A stretch of DNA of 64,000 nucleotides from positions 558,001-622,000 of the forward strand of contig JADJOM010000003.1 of NCBI GenBank assembly GCA_016713785.1, written 5' to 3'. A program made the translations under genes and the position numbers. Numbering within the stretch: the stretch's first letter is position 1; the number at the start of each line of letters is the position of its first letter. The notes below the pieces were generated by a model. The model was not told the origin of the DNA, did not search any database, and saw only the letters and a list, made by a program, of their open reading frames with translations. This DNA comes from Gemmatimonadota bacterium. GTDB lineage: Bacteria > Gemmatimonadota > Gemmatimonadetes > Gemmatimonadales > GWC2-71-9. Shown here one piece after another: positions 15,268 through 22,645 of this stretch.

Positions 15268-15740
15268 CGCGTGTCCTCCTCGCGGGGCCGGAAGCGGATG
15301 CCCTGGGGCGGCAGGGTATGGTGCAGCGACGGGGTGGCCATCGCGGCGTTGAGCGCGGCGGCCATGGCCCGGGCCGCGGCGCGGTCACGCCGCGCCACGT
15401 GGAGCCGAAGCTCCCCCGCCTCCTCCCCCGGGACCATCCGCAGGGTCCGGAGGTCGTGGCACGCGAGCTCGAGCCGGGGGCGCCACCACCCGGCGCGATA
15501 CGCCACCCGACGCAGCTCGCGTACGTCGATGTCGAGCGCCTCGGGGGGCAGGTCCACGGTGCGGGAGTCGACGTCCAGCACCGTGACTTCGTCCACCGCG
15601 GCGGTGCCCGCCCACTCCAGCTGCACCACCGAGCCCTCATACCGCAGCAGCCCGTGAAAGGCGTAGCTGGTCGAGGAGATCGTCAGCCCAGCGAACGAGT
15701 CCACCCCGGGGACCTTGAGTGCAAACGGCAGGGTCAGCAT
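15264..15740 (-). CDS. Conserved-looking protein of unknown function
   Basis: The 158-residue protein has no signal or membrane helix. Alternating hydrophobic segments (LLRYEGSVVQLEW, VTVLDVDSRTVDLP) suggest a beta-rich N-terminal half, and the end is helical and basic. It is first in the operon with the lipoprotein and cupin. TAGATT ends 7 nt before ATG, so it may be leaderless. Function unknown. Confidence 0.72.
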   Translation of the reverse strand: MLTLPFALKVPGVDSFAGLTISSTSYAFHGLLRYEGSVVQLEWAGTAAVDEVTVLDVDSRTVDLPPEALDIDVRELRRVAYRAGWWRPRLELACHDLRTLRMVPGEEAGELRLHVARRDRAAARAMAAALNAAMATPSLHHTLPPQGIRFRPREEDTR

Positions 15741-15747
15741 GGGACGG

Positions 15748-15753
15748 AATCTA
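15748..15753 (-). promoter_or_regulatory. Candidate leaderless -10 element TAGATT
   Basis: TAGATT then CCGTCCC then ATG (15740) on the minus strand. No Shine-Dalgarno is visible. No good -35 was found. Confidence 0.45.
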
Positions 15754-15779
15754 GCACGGGTGCGGGGGGCATCACCGGC

Positions 15780-16151
15780 TCACCCCTTCACGTAGGATCG
15801 CTTCTCCGCGACCCGGCCCGCGCGCACCCGGAAGAGGTCCACCCCGCGCACGTGCCCGGGCACCCCCTCCCGCTCCCAGTGATAGACCCAGCGCACCACG
15901 GCCCGGTCCCCGGTGGCAAAGGCCTCCTCGGTCTCGAACCGCGCCGCCGGCGAGCGGGCAAAGAACGCCGCCCAGAAGGCGCGCACCGCCGCCTGGCCCA
16001 CGAAGGTCTCGCCGTCCGGCGGCGGGCGGGTACTGTCGAAGAGACAGTCGTCGGTCATGAGCGCCATCAGCGCGTCGATGTCGTGGCGATTGCACGCGGC
16101 GTTGAAGGCGTCGATGGTCGCGAGCGTCGCGGCGGCGGGATCGGTGGCCAT
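15780..16151 (-). CDS. NTF2-like/SnoaL-like protein
   Basis: The 123-residue protein starts with helices (TLATIDAFNAACNRHDIDALMALM) followed by TDDCLFDSTRPPPDGETFVGQAAVRAFWAAFF and VDLFRVRAGRVAEKRSYVKG, the common nuclear transport factor 2 pattern. NTF2-like enzymes of this size are small-molecule isomerases, hydrolases or binding proteins. The ligand is not predictable. It is followed by a four-gene run of membrane/unknown proteins. Confidence 0.9.
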   Translation of the reverse strand: MATDPAAATLATIDAFNAACNRHDIDALMALMTDDCLFDSTRPPPDGETFVGQAAVRAFWAAFFARSPAARFETEEAFATGDRAVVRWVYHWEREGVPGHVRGVDLFRVRAGRVAEKRSYVKG

Positions 16152-16167
16152 GCCGGCCTCCTCGGGC

Positions 16168-16590
16168 TCAGGGCGGCGCCGCGGGGTCCCGGGGCACGCG
16201 GTGCTCCTGCAGCGCCAGCCAGAGCAGCGTGCAGCCGACGGGCAGCGCCAGGCCGATCACGTCGGCGCTGCTGAAGAAGATGGCGCCCTTGAGGCGGGCC
16301 CGCACCGGCATGCCCGCACGCAGGGCCAGCACCACCAGCGGCAGCCAGGCGCCGGCCACCGCCGCGCCGCCCACCGCCAGCAGGGCGCGCTCCCGCCGCC
16401 AGCGCCACGCCACCGGAGCCACCCCCGCCGCGGCGAGGAGCCCGCCGCCCACCATCCAGTAGCCATCCACGATGCCGACGTCCGGCATGCTCTGGTCGAT
16501 GGCGGTCCAGACGCCCAGCCCCAGCACGGCCAGGCCGGCGATCCCCGCGGCCAGCCGCCCGACCCGGCGGGAGGTGAAGTCGAGGGACAT
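16168..16590 (-). CDS. Four-helix membrane protein, unknown function
   Basis: The 140-residue product has about four hydrophobic segments (for example LAAGIAGLAVLGLGVWTAI and VIGLALPVGCTLLWLAL), with a basic WRWRRER loop. It resembles no family I recognise. It begins at an ATG 2 nt after the stop of a very small membrane protein gene (16593-16736), with which it is probably co-expressed. Confidence 0.75.
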   Translation of the reverse strand: MSLDFTSRRVGRLAAGIAGLAVLGLGVWTAIDQSMPDVGIVDGYWMVGGGLLAAAGVAPVAWRWRRERALLAVGGAAVAGAWLPLVVLALRAGMPVRARLKGAIFFSSADVIGLALPVGCTLLWLALQEHRVPRDPAAPP

Positions 16591-16592
16591 GC

Positions 16593-16736
16593 TCAGGACG
16601 CGGGTGGGGGCGGGTCCGCCGGCCCCGGCGCGGGCGGCGGCGGCTCGGCCGGCGGGTGGGGCGCCCGCCGGTGGTCCAGCCACAGCAGGATGGCGATCCC
16701 GAGCACCAGCAGCTCGATGACCAGGTACTCCGGCAT
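16593..16736 (-). CDS. 47-residue one-helix membrane protein
   Basis: An ATG at 16736 opens 47 codons: a 20-residue hydrophobic helix (MPEYLVIELLVLGIAILLWL), a basic DHRR stop and a Pro-rich tail. The gene lies snugly between its neighbours with 2 nt to the next ATG. The hydrophobic-then-DHRR layout is typical of real small membrane proteins, but no family can be named. Confidence 0.6.
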   Translation of the reverse strand: MPEYLVIELLVLGIAILLWLDHRRAPHPPAEPPPPAPGPADPPPPAS

Positions 16737-16806
16737 GCGACGGACCCCGGGGAAGCGGTTCGGAAGGAAGGTGGCGGCGGGCTGGCGGGGGCGCCAGCCC
16801 CGCCAG

Positions 16807-17286
16807 CTACGGTTCCAGGGTCACCCCTTCAGACTCGAGTTGCGCGGCCACCGCCTGCCCGATCCGCGCCCCCCACTGCTGCCCGGCCTCCATCGACTCC
16901 TGGGAGATCCGCGGCTGCAGCTCGATCAGGCGCCGGCCGATCGGCGTCTGGTGGAAGACGATCAGCTCGTGCAGCTCCGCCGCCGTGAAGTGCCGGGCGT
17001 AGATGTTGGCCAGCATGAGGAGGAAATCGTCCCTGCCCTCGTGGACGCGGGCGCCGAACCGGTCCCAGAAGACCCCGGGGATCCGGGGATTGAGGCTGCG
17101 CTGGCTGCTCAGCATGGCGTCCATGTTCGTCATGGCCTGCTCGGCGGAGCGGTTGAGCACCAGCAGCTGGCGGGCGAGGTCGAGGCGCACGGAGTCGGGC
17201 GGGGCCGCCTGGGCGCCGAGGCGTGCGGCACCGCACGCGATCAGGATGCCGAGGGCCGGGAGCAGGCGGCGGAAGCGGCGCGGCAT
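16807..17286 (-). CDS. Secreted DUF2059-like protein
   Basis: The 159-residue product has a signal peptide (basic MPRRFRRLLP, hydrophobic ALGILIACGA, cleavage near GAQA) and a helical domain ending FTAAELHELIVFHQTPIGRRLIELQP, which matches the DUF2059 tail. DUF2059 proteins are small exported helical proteins of unknown role. ATG at 17286 was chosen because the longer frame overlaps the next gene. Confidence 0.88.
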   Translation of the reverse strand: MPRRFRRLLPALGILIACGAARLGAQAAPPDSVRLDLARQLLVLNRSAEQAMTNMDAMLSSQRSLNPRIPGVFWDRFGARVHEGRDDFLLMLANIYARHFTAAELHELIVFHQTPIGRRLIELQPRISQESMEAGQQWGARIGQAVAAQLESEGVTLEP

Positions 17287-17315
17287 GGGGATCCTCAAGA
17301 AAGGGGGAGCGCCGC

Positions 17316-17705
17316 TCAGGCCCCCATCGCCCGCACCTCGTGGAGCAGCCAGGCGTGCGCCGCCTCGAGGGTGGCGAAGGTCGCCGCCCGGACGCCATAC
17401 TGCTGCGACAGCATCTCGATCATCCGCGCCACGCCGTATTGCGCGCCCGGCGGCGCGAGGTAGGCCATGCGGCAGCCGTGGCGTGCGCCAAACGTCCCGT
17501 AGCGGGCCGCGATGAGCCGGGCCTCCTCCGGGTTCGGGATCCACTCGAGCTGGCGCAGGTCGAACAGCACCGCGCGGATCACGGGGACCAGCCGCTGCCG
17601 GGCCAGCTCATCCAGGACGTGATCCGACTCCTCGAGACTCCCGGCACCGTGGCCCGTGACCACAAGGACCTCGCTGTCGGGCCAGCGCTGCACCGTGAAA
17701 GCCAT
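17316..17705 (-). CDS. SpoIIAA/STAS-like protein
   Basis: The 129-residue protein has no signal or membrane helix. It begins MAFTVQRWPDSEVLVVTGHG and has VIRAVLFDLRQLEWIPNPEEARLIA and LEAAHAWLLHEV, matching the SpoIIAA-like group that also occurs at 36723-37136. Members may act as anti-anti-sigma-like or lipid-binding proteins; the activity is unproven. It appears to have its own promoter with a hairpin in the leader. Confidence 0.75.
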   Translation of the reverse strand: MAFTVQRWPDSEVLVVTGHGAGSLEESDHVLDELARQRLVPVIRAVLFDLRQLEWIPNPEEARLIAARYGTFGARHGCRMAYLAPPGAQYGVARMIEMLSQQYGVRAATFATLEAAHAWLLHEVRAMGA

Positions 17706-17715
17706 CAGGCGGCGA

Positions 17716-17748
17716 CGTCCGCGGGAGGGCCCAGGGGGAGGGCGGACG
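17716..17748 (-). promoter_or_regulatory. Hairpin in the leader of the SpoIIAA-like gene
   Basis: CGTCCGC (17716-17722) pairs with GCGGACG (17742-17748) across a GGG-rich loop. It lies between the predicted transcription start and ATG at 17705 and could affect translation. Confidence 0.4.
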
Positions 17749-17758
17749 CCTGCCGTGG

Positions 17759-17787
17759 AGTATAGGCGCGGGCGGAACCCCGGGCAA
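17759..17787 (-). promoter_or_regulatory. Candidate sigma-70-type promoter TTGCCC-N17-TATACT
   Basis: Minus-strand -10 TATACT is at 17759-17764 (5 of 6 matches to TATAAT). TTGCCC is at 17782-17787 with exactly 17 bp between. It would transcribe the SpoIIAA-like gene (17705). Confidence 0.6.
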
Positions 17788-17806
17788 CGCGGGCGGCGGC
17801 CGGCGC

Positions 17807-18565
17807 CTAGCGGGGAGGGATGTCCTCGAAGCGCACGTTCTGCACCGCATACTGGTCCCAGTCGCGGTAGTCGAAGTGCCACCACTCGTAGCGGTAGACC
17901 GTGAAGCCCTCCGCCTCCATGGCCGCGCGCAGCAGGCCGCGCAGCCGCCGCTGCTCCGCGCTGCCCCCGGGATAATCGGGGTAGGCCCGCTCCGACATCT
18001 CGTCATACAGGCTCGGCATCGTCACCGGCCGTCCGGTGCGCAGCTCCACCAGGGTCAGGTCCACGGCGCAGCCGCGGTTGTGCCGGGAGCCATGGGCCGG
18101 GTCGGCCACGAAGTCGTGCTTGTCGGCGGGGGTCGCGTCCCAGAAGACCTTGGTGATGTACCAGGGCCGGTAGGCGTCGTGAATGAGCAGCCCGTACCCC
18201 TGCGCCCGCAGCGCCTGCTGCGCCCGGACCAGGGCCAGCGCCGCGGGTCGTTGCAGGAAGGCGCGGGCCTGGCTGTACAGGGGCGTGCTCAGGAAGTTGT
18301 CGCTGGTCGCGTAGCGGATGTCGAGCCGGATGGTGGAGTCGAGGCGGACCAGCTCCACCAGCTCCTCCGCGCGGAAGGGCCCCGCTTCCACTGGGGGCGT
18401 GGCGCGGAGCGCCTCCTCCCGCAGCTCCGGCACCGGCCGCACCGGGGTGAGCCGGAACACCGGCGGTCCGCCGCAGGCGAGCAGCACGAGCAGCAGCCAT
18501 GGAGCGTGCCGGGCGGGGCGGGGGGCGCGCCGCGGCGCGGCGGCGGTCCGGGGGTGGTGGGTCAC
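17807..18565 (-). CDS. D-Ala-D-Ala dipeptidase-like lipoprotein (VanX/peptidase M15D)
   Basis: The 252-residue protein has a lipoprotein signal (basic N-terminus, LLLVLLACGG with Cys31). The M15D domain holds DAYRPW (130-135), SRHNRGCAVDLTLV (160-173; His162, Asp169) and EWWHFDY (227-233; Glu227, His230), which are the VanX/DdpX zinc and catalytic residues. VanX removes D-Ala-D-Ala; housekeeping DdpX-type enzymes recycle it. No vanRSHA genes are nearby, so a cell-wall-recycling role is more likely. Confidence 0.93.
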   Translation of the reverse strand: MTHHPRTAAAPRRAPRPARHAPWLLLVLLACGGPPVFRLTPVRPVPELREEALRATPPVEAGPFRAEELVELVRLDSTIRLDIRYATSDNFLSTPLYSQARAFLQRPAALALVRAQQALRAQGYGLLIHDAYRPWYITKVFWDATPADKHDFVADPAHGSRHNRGCAVDLTLVELRTGRPVTMPSLYDEMSERAYPDYPGGSAEQRRLRGLLRAAMEAEGFTVYRYEWWHFDYRDWDQYAVQNVRFEDIPPR

Positions 18566-18607
18566 GGTCTCCCTCGCGTGATGGGCGGAACGGTCGGGCG
18601 GACCGGG

Positions 18608-19162
18608 TCAGCTGCCCCGGACGCCCGACATCTGCTTGAGCATCGCGGCCATGTTGGCCATGTCGGCCTTGAGCAGCCCCAGCCAGACGCCGCGCTCCCG
18701 ACGGAACAGCATCACCTCGTACGACGTCAGGCTGACGCCCTGGACCGACATGGTCATCCGGGACACGACCAGCGCGGTGTCGGGGCCCTGCATGAGGTGG
18801 CCGAGCGGGGTGACCTCCGCCGTGCCGAGGGCCTGCAGCAGCTCGGGGCCGCCCTGGGTGGTCACGGCATGGAGGAAGTTCGCGAAGAGGATGGTGTCCG
18901 GCAGCGCCGCCGCCTCGGCCGGGGAGCTGACCCCGAAGATCTGCTCCCGGATGGCCGCGTCATCCGCGTCGTTGAGGGCAAAGCTGAACAGGTCGCGCAG
19001 CTGCCGCAGGGCGGTGGGGTGCATCAGCCGCGCGGCGCCGCGCCAGTCGGAGGTCCGCAGCGTGGCCGCGAACGCGGTCGCCGCCGCCTCGGGCGTCTCC
19101 TGGCCGTGGACGCCCATTGGGAGGAGGAGCAGCAGTGGCAGGAGCGAGAGCGCGCGGCGCAT
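18608..19162 (-). CDS. Secreted protein, unknown function
   Basis: The 184-residue product has a signal peptide (MRRALSLLPLLLLLPMGVHG, cleavage near VHGQ). The mature part opens with a helical ETPEAAATAFAATLRTSDWRGAARLM, reminiscent of an exported NTF2-like domain, and contains ALVVSRMTMSVQG. No confident family. ATG at 19162 was chosen because the signal begins there. Confidence 0.78.
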   Translation of the reverse strand: MRRALSLLPLLLLLPMGVHGQETPEAAATAFAATLRTSDWRGAARLMHPTALRQLRDLFSFALNDADDAAIREQIFGVSSPAEAAALPDTILFANFLHAVTTQGGPELLQALGTAEVTPLGHLMQGPDTALVVSRMTMSVQGVSLTSYEVMLFRRERGVWLGLLKADMANMAAMLKQMSGVRGS

Positions 19163-19200
19163 GGGTGGCCTCGGGGGGACGTGGGGACTCGGGCTTCCGC

Positions 19201-19206
19201 AAGATA
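19201..19206 (-). promoter_or_regulatory. Candidate -10 element TATCTT
   Basis: TATCTT on the minus strand lies 38 nt before the ATG of the secreted protein gene at 19162. A TGGACG at 16 bp spacing (19223-19228) is a weak -35 candidate. Confidence 0.45.
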
Positions 19207-19248
19207 CGACCCGGCGGGTCGCCGTCCACCAGCGGCGCGACCCCCCGC

Positions 19249-19980
19249 TCACGTGGGCACCGGCAGGTCGGCGATGCGCCACAGCGCCAGGCTCTTGTCG
19301 GCGAAGCGGCCGGCGCCCTCGGTGCAGCCCTCGCTGAAGAGCCGGACCGGCGCCGGAAAGTGGAATGGCGCCCGTTCCAGGTTGAGCGGGCGCCAGTCAC
19401 CGGTGACGATGTCCTCGTTGGCCGGCTCGTCGGGAAAGGTGGTGGTGAGGAGCCAGGGGATGCCGGCGCGCCGCAGGTTCACGAGGGCGCGGCCGATGTC
19501 GGCAAAGGAGAGGTGGACCAGCGCGTCACGGCAGAGCAGCAGGTCCGCGGGGGGGAGCGGGGACGCGGTCAGGTCGAGCACCAGGAACTCCCGCCCGGCT
19601 CCGCCATGATCGAGGGCCGCGCGCCCCACCACCTCCGGCAGCAGGTCCGCGCCCAGGTAGGTGATGCCCGCGAGGTCGACCCGCGCCATCCAGTGGCCCT
19701 CGCCGCAGGGCAGGTCGAGCAGCCGCCGCACCCCGAGGGCGCGGCACAGCACGGGGAGTTCGGCCCGGATGCGCGCCGTCTGGTCGCCGCTCGCGCCGGC
19801 CCCCGAGGCCGATTCACTCCCGCGCCAGTGATTGGACTGGTAGATCTGCCGGAAGGCGGCGAGCGCGTCGGCCGGGCCCGCGCCGGCCGCGGCCTGCCGC
19901 GCGAAGTGCTCCGCGTCGAAGGGGACCGCGTGGCGACGGTCCGCCGGTCCGGAGCGACCGGGGCCGGCCTCAGCCGCCAC
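19249..19980 (-). CDS. SAM-dependent methyltransferase
   Basis: The 243-residue protein has motif I VRRLLDLPCGEGHWMA (residues about 84-99), the strand-2 end YLGADLLPEVV, and motif II-like ADLLLCRDALVHLSF. The N-terminal FRQIYQSNHWRGSESASG is typical of a known methyltransferase group with W.G.ES.SG. The substrate is unknown. Its 5' end overlaps the upstream membrane-protein gene by 11 nt (19970-19980). Confidence 0.9.
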   Translation of the reverse strand: MAAEAGPGRSGPADRRHAVPFDAEHFARQAAAGAGPADALAAFRQIYQSNHWRGSESASGAGASGDQTARIRAELPVLCRALGVRRLLDLPCGEGHWMARVDLAGITYLGADLLPEVVGRAALDHGGAGREFLVLDLTASPLPPADLLLCRDALVHLSFADIGRALVNLRRAGIPWLLTTTFPDEPANEDIVTGDWRPLNLERAPFHFPAPVRLFSEGCTEGAGRFADKSLALWRIADLPVPT

Positions 19981-20299
19981 GCAGCACCATCCGGCAGTGA
20001 ACGAGCCAGGCCGCCGCGTAGCCCAGCGCGGCCAGTCCCACGGCGACCGACTCCCGGAGCGTCCACACGCCCCAGAGCGCCAGCAGCCCCGCGGTCACCG
20101 CGCCCAGGTACAGCAGCCCGCGCTGCCCGGGCAGCAGCAGCGGCAGCAGGAGGAGCAGCGCCGCAACGGGAGGGAGCATTGCCACCCGCGCGCCGGTGCC
20201 CGAGGCACCGAACGACCGCCGGAACGAATCCCCGAGGAGCGCGAGGGCCAGCCAGCCCACCCCCACCAGCCCCGCGATCGCTCCCAGGATCACGCGCAT
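19970..20299 (-). CDS. Four-helix membrane protein, unknown function
   Basis: The 109-residue product is almost wholly hydrophobic: IAGLVGVGWLALALLG, ALLLLLPLLLP, LYLGAVTAGLLALWGVW and AALGYAAAWLVHC. It begins MRVILGAIAG. No family was recognised. It overlaps the methyltransferase gene by 11 nt, implying one operon. Confidence 0.75.
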   Translation of the reverse strand: MRVILGAIAGLVGVGWLALALLGDSFRRSFGASGTGARVAMLPPVAALLLLLPLLLPGQRGLLYLGAVTAGLLALWGVWTLRESVAVGLAALGYAAAWLVHCRMVLRGG

Positions 20300-20318
20300 G
20301 CCCGTCGGTGCCCGCGGC

Positions 20319-20687
20319 TCAGCAGTAGCTGCGGGGATCGTCGCAGTTGCTGAGCAGGGCCACCAGGGCCACCCCGCCGGCCACCGCCCCCACCACCCCG
20401 AAGGTGCGCGTCCACGAGACCTTCCGGATCGTGAGCTGCTGCACCTCACCGAGCGGGAAGGAGACCCGCCCCCCGCTGGCCGGGAAGCCGTGCAGGCTGT
20501 CGCCACGGATCGAGGGCTCGATCAGCAGCAGGTCGGGAAAGTTGGCCCGGGACACCCGGACCTCGCCGGGAGTGTGGCTGGCGAGGTACTCGGCGGGTGT
20601 CGGACCGGCCACCCGCCAGGTGGTGCAGGCACTCACGTGGGAGGCCAGGAGCAGTGCGCAGAGGACGCGCCGGACAGGTCGAGACAG
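20319..20687 (-). CDS. Putative lipoprotein (start uncertain, possibly CTG)
   Basis: The frame encodes a lipoprotein signal, SRPVRRVLCALLLASHVSAC, with lipobox VSAC, then a domain with LASHTPGEVRVSRANFPDLLLI and a C-terminal hydrophobic helix ending in SNCDDPRSYC. There is no ATG near the signal. A CTG at 20687 with GGAG upstream gives a normal signal length; a GTG at 20762 would give an unusually long n-region. The call of the gene is firmer than that of its start. Confidence 0.6.
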   Translation of the reverse strand: MSRPVRRVLCALLLASHVSACTTWRVAGPTPAEYLASHTPGEVRVSRANFPDLLLIEPSIRGDSLHGFPASGGRVSFPLGEVQQLTIRKVSWTRTFGVVGAVAGGVALVALLSNCDDPRSYC

Positions 20688-20776
20688 GGGGAGCTCCGAG
20701 ACGAGATGGGCGCAAATTGACGGGGTCGGTGTGGAGACGCCAGTCGTGGCGCTCGCCTGCACCGTGCGTGAGCGGC

Positions 20777-21346
20777 TTACCCCCACGGCGGCAGCGCCAG
20801 GCCCAGGCGCGCCGCGAAGTCCCGCACCAGCGCCCAGCCCTCGGGCCACGCCCCATGGCCGGAGGCCGTGTTGAGGTGACCCGCGCCGGGCACCTCCACC
20901 CGTTCGGCGCCCCAGGCGTGGCCGAGCTCGCGCGCGCGCCCGATCGGCAGGTAGGGATCGTTGTCACTGACGATGAGCAGCGCCGGGATCGTGAGCGGTC
21001 CTGACGGGGCCGGCCCGAACGGATGCAGCGCCGCTGGCGCGCCGGGGAGATCCGGATCGGCGGGAGCCACCAGCACCGCCGCCACCGCATGCGGCACGGG
21101 GTGCTGGGCCCAGTGCGCGATGCTGAGCGCCCCGAGGCTGTGCCCCAGGAGCAGCACCGGGGCCGGCCGCGCCGTGGCGACCGCCCGCTCCAGCGTGTCG
21201 AGCCACTCCCGCGGGTCCGGCGTCTCCCAGTCGCGTTGCGCGATCCGGGTGATCGCCGGGAAGCGGCGTTCCCACTGGCTCTGCCAGTGGTCGGTCCCGG
21301 AACTGGTCCAGCCGGGGAGGGTGAGCACGCACGGCTCGCCGCTCAT
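20777..21346 (-). CDS. RBBP9/YdeN-like alpha/beta hydrolase
   Basis: The 189-residue protein has the RBBP9/YdeN layout: LPGWTSSGTDHWQSQWE near the N-terminus, nucleophile motif LLLGHSLGALS (Ser70), Asp in IVSDNDPYLP (about 130) and His in GAGHLNTASG (157). The family is a small serine hydrolase. The substrate is unknown. It overlaps the upstream Clp-N gene by ATGA (21343-21346). Confidence 0.93.
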   Translation of the reverse strand: MSGEPCVLTLPGWTSSGTDHWQSQWERRFPAITRIAQRDWETPDPREWLDTLERAVATARPAPVLLLGHSLGALSIAHWAQHPVPHAVAAVLVAPADPDLPGAPAALHPFGPAPSGPLTIPALLIVSDNDPYLPIGRARELGHAWGAERVEVPGAGHLNTASGHGAWPEGWALVRDFAARLGLALPPWG

Positions 21347-21807
21347 GGAACCGGCCCCTCCCCGGCGCCGATCCGGCGCCGCACCGCCTCGAGCGGGAGC
21401 CCGGCCTCCTCCAGGGCGGCGATCGTGGCCGCATCGCCATGGCACAGGGCGCCCACCAGCAGGTGCAGCGGCTCGATCTCGGCCGGACCCGCTTCGGCTC
21501 GCGCCGTGGCGAATGCCGATCGCGCGGCGGCGGTGTACTCGACCTCTTCCGGGATCGGCGGCGCGGCGGCGGTGCCCGCGCCGAGGCGCCGGCAGAGCCG
21601 GGCGTAGCCCGCGGGATCGGGCAGGAGCCGGGTCCGCCCCTCCGCCGGAAGGGCCTTGAGCACCCCCAGCGCGAGGTGCCCCGGCGTCACGTCCGCCGTC
21701 CCGAGGTGGAGCGCCTCGTGGCGCGCCTGGAAGACCGCCACCGCCGCCGCTTCGCTGAAGCGGAAGTCGCCGGGCGCCTCGCCCGGGTCGCGGGGATCCT
21801 GGATCAT
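21343..21807 (-). CDS. Stand-alone double Clp-N domain protein
   Basis: The 154-residue protein consists of two Clp-N-like repeats and no ATPase: ARHEALHLGTADVTPGHLALGVL (28-50) and AFATARAEAGPAEIEPLHLLVGAL (99-121). Related stand-alone proteins (ClpS-like adaptors, ClpN-domain regulators) occur beside Clp proteases, but none is nearby. TATCTT lies 6 nt before ATG, so the message may be leaderless. It is first in an operon with the RBBP9-like hydrolase. Confidence 0.85.
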   Translation of the reverse strand: MIQDPRDPGEAPGDFRFSEAAAVAVFQARHEALHLGTADVTPGHLALGVLKALPAEGRTRLLPDPAGYARLCRRLGAGTAAAPPIPEEVEYTAAARSAFATARAEAGPAEIEPLHLLVGALCHGDAATIAALEEAGLPLEAVRRRIGAGEGPVP

Positions 21808-21813
21808 GCGGGC

Positions 21814-21819
21814 AAGATA
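21814..21819 (-). promoter_or_regulatory. Candidate leaderless -10 element TATCTT
   Basis: TATCTT, then GCCCGC, then ATG at 21807. The spacing to the start codon fits transcription starting at the ATG. Confidence 0.5.
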
Positions 21820-21829
21820 CTCCGCGGAC

Positions 21830-22645
21830 TCAGCGGGCCGCGACGGCGAACGGGCGGGGTCCCTGCAGGCGCTTCCACAGGAAGGCGGCGTAGGCGGCGC
21901 GCCGCCGCCGGAGCGGCTCGGCCCCGGCGCCAGCCGGCAGCAACGGGAGCAGGAAGGCATCCGGCACCTCGTCCACCGCCGCGGTGATCGTCTCGCGGGG
22001 GAGCAGGGCCGTGAGCAGCGGATCCCAGCCCGCCACGCGGGCCGCGTGCCCGTCGAGCAGGTGCGGCAGCGGCGCCTCGGGGCGGTGCGGGCTCTGCTCC
22101 GTCACCGCGCTCCAGTCGTGCTGGAACGCGAGCGCCGCCCCGTGGTCGATCAGCCAGAAGCCGCGACCCTGCACCAGGATGTTCGGGTTGGCGGGGCCGC
22201 GATCGGGGTTCTGCACCAGCCAGTCCAGCCACCGCACCTGCGCCGCGAAGTCGGGATCCAGCCGGCCCACCTCGCCGGGCACGAGCGTCCGCGCGCCGTC
22301 CAGGTAGGTGAAGCCGAGGTTCTCGCCGATGCTCGCCGCCAGCAGGTCGGCCAGCTCATCGTTGCGGTCGTCGGTGGGATGGTCGGGCAGGAGCTGGAGC
22401 ACGCGGCGTGGGGGCACCGGCAGGCCCAGCCGGTCGGCGAGCGCCCCGACGATCACCTCCGCCACGAGGGTGCCGGTGCCCTGCGCCGCGCCGCGCAGCT
22501 TGACGAGGTACCGGCCCGCGGCGGTGTCGACCACCACGGGGGAGGAACTGCCGCGGCGGTCCCGGCTCCGGATCCGCCCGGCCACCAGCGGGGGGAGGAG
22601 GGGCAGGGGTGAGCTCCGCTCAGCCCGTCGGGGGCGCGTCGTCAT
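21830..22645 (-). CDS. HipA-like kinase
   Basis: The 271-residue protein has a HipA-like kinase core: RYLVKLRG (Lys49), GTLVAEVIVG (Glu63), NPDRGPANPNIL (146-157, catalytic loop) and WLIDHGAAL (164-172, Mg site). It lacks the N-terminal HipA region and has no HipB-type antitoxin neighbour. HipA-type kinases phosphorylate tRNA synthetases or other targets; this short type is less studied. It overlaps the upstream membrane gene by 26 nt. Confidence 0.85.
   Translation of the reverse strand: MTTRPRRAERSSPLPLLPPLVAGRIRSRDRRGSSSPVVVDTAAGRYLVKLRGAAQGTGTLVAEVIVGALADRLGLPVPPRRVLQLLPDHPTDDRNDELADLLAASIGENLGFTYLDGARTLVPGEVGRLDPDFAAQVRWLDWLVQNPDRGPANPNILVQGRGFWLIDHGAALAFQHDWSAVTEQSPHRPEAPLPHLLDGHAARVAGWDPLLTALLPRETITAAVDEVPDAFLLPLLPAGAGAEPLRRRRAAYAAFLWKRLQGPRPFAVAAR

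Noticed and set aside
17807..18565. Vancomycin resistance gene vanX
   Set aside because: Catalytic motifs fit VanX-type enzymes, but no vanR, vanS, vanH or vanA-like genes are present, and a lipoprotein signal suggests cell-wall recycling.
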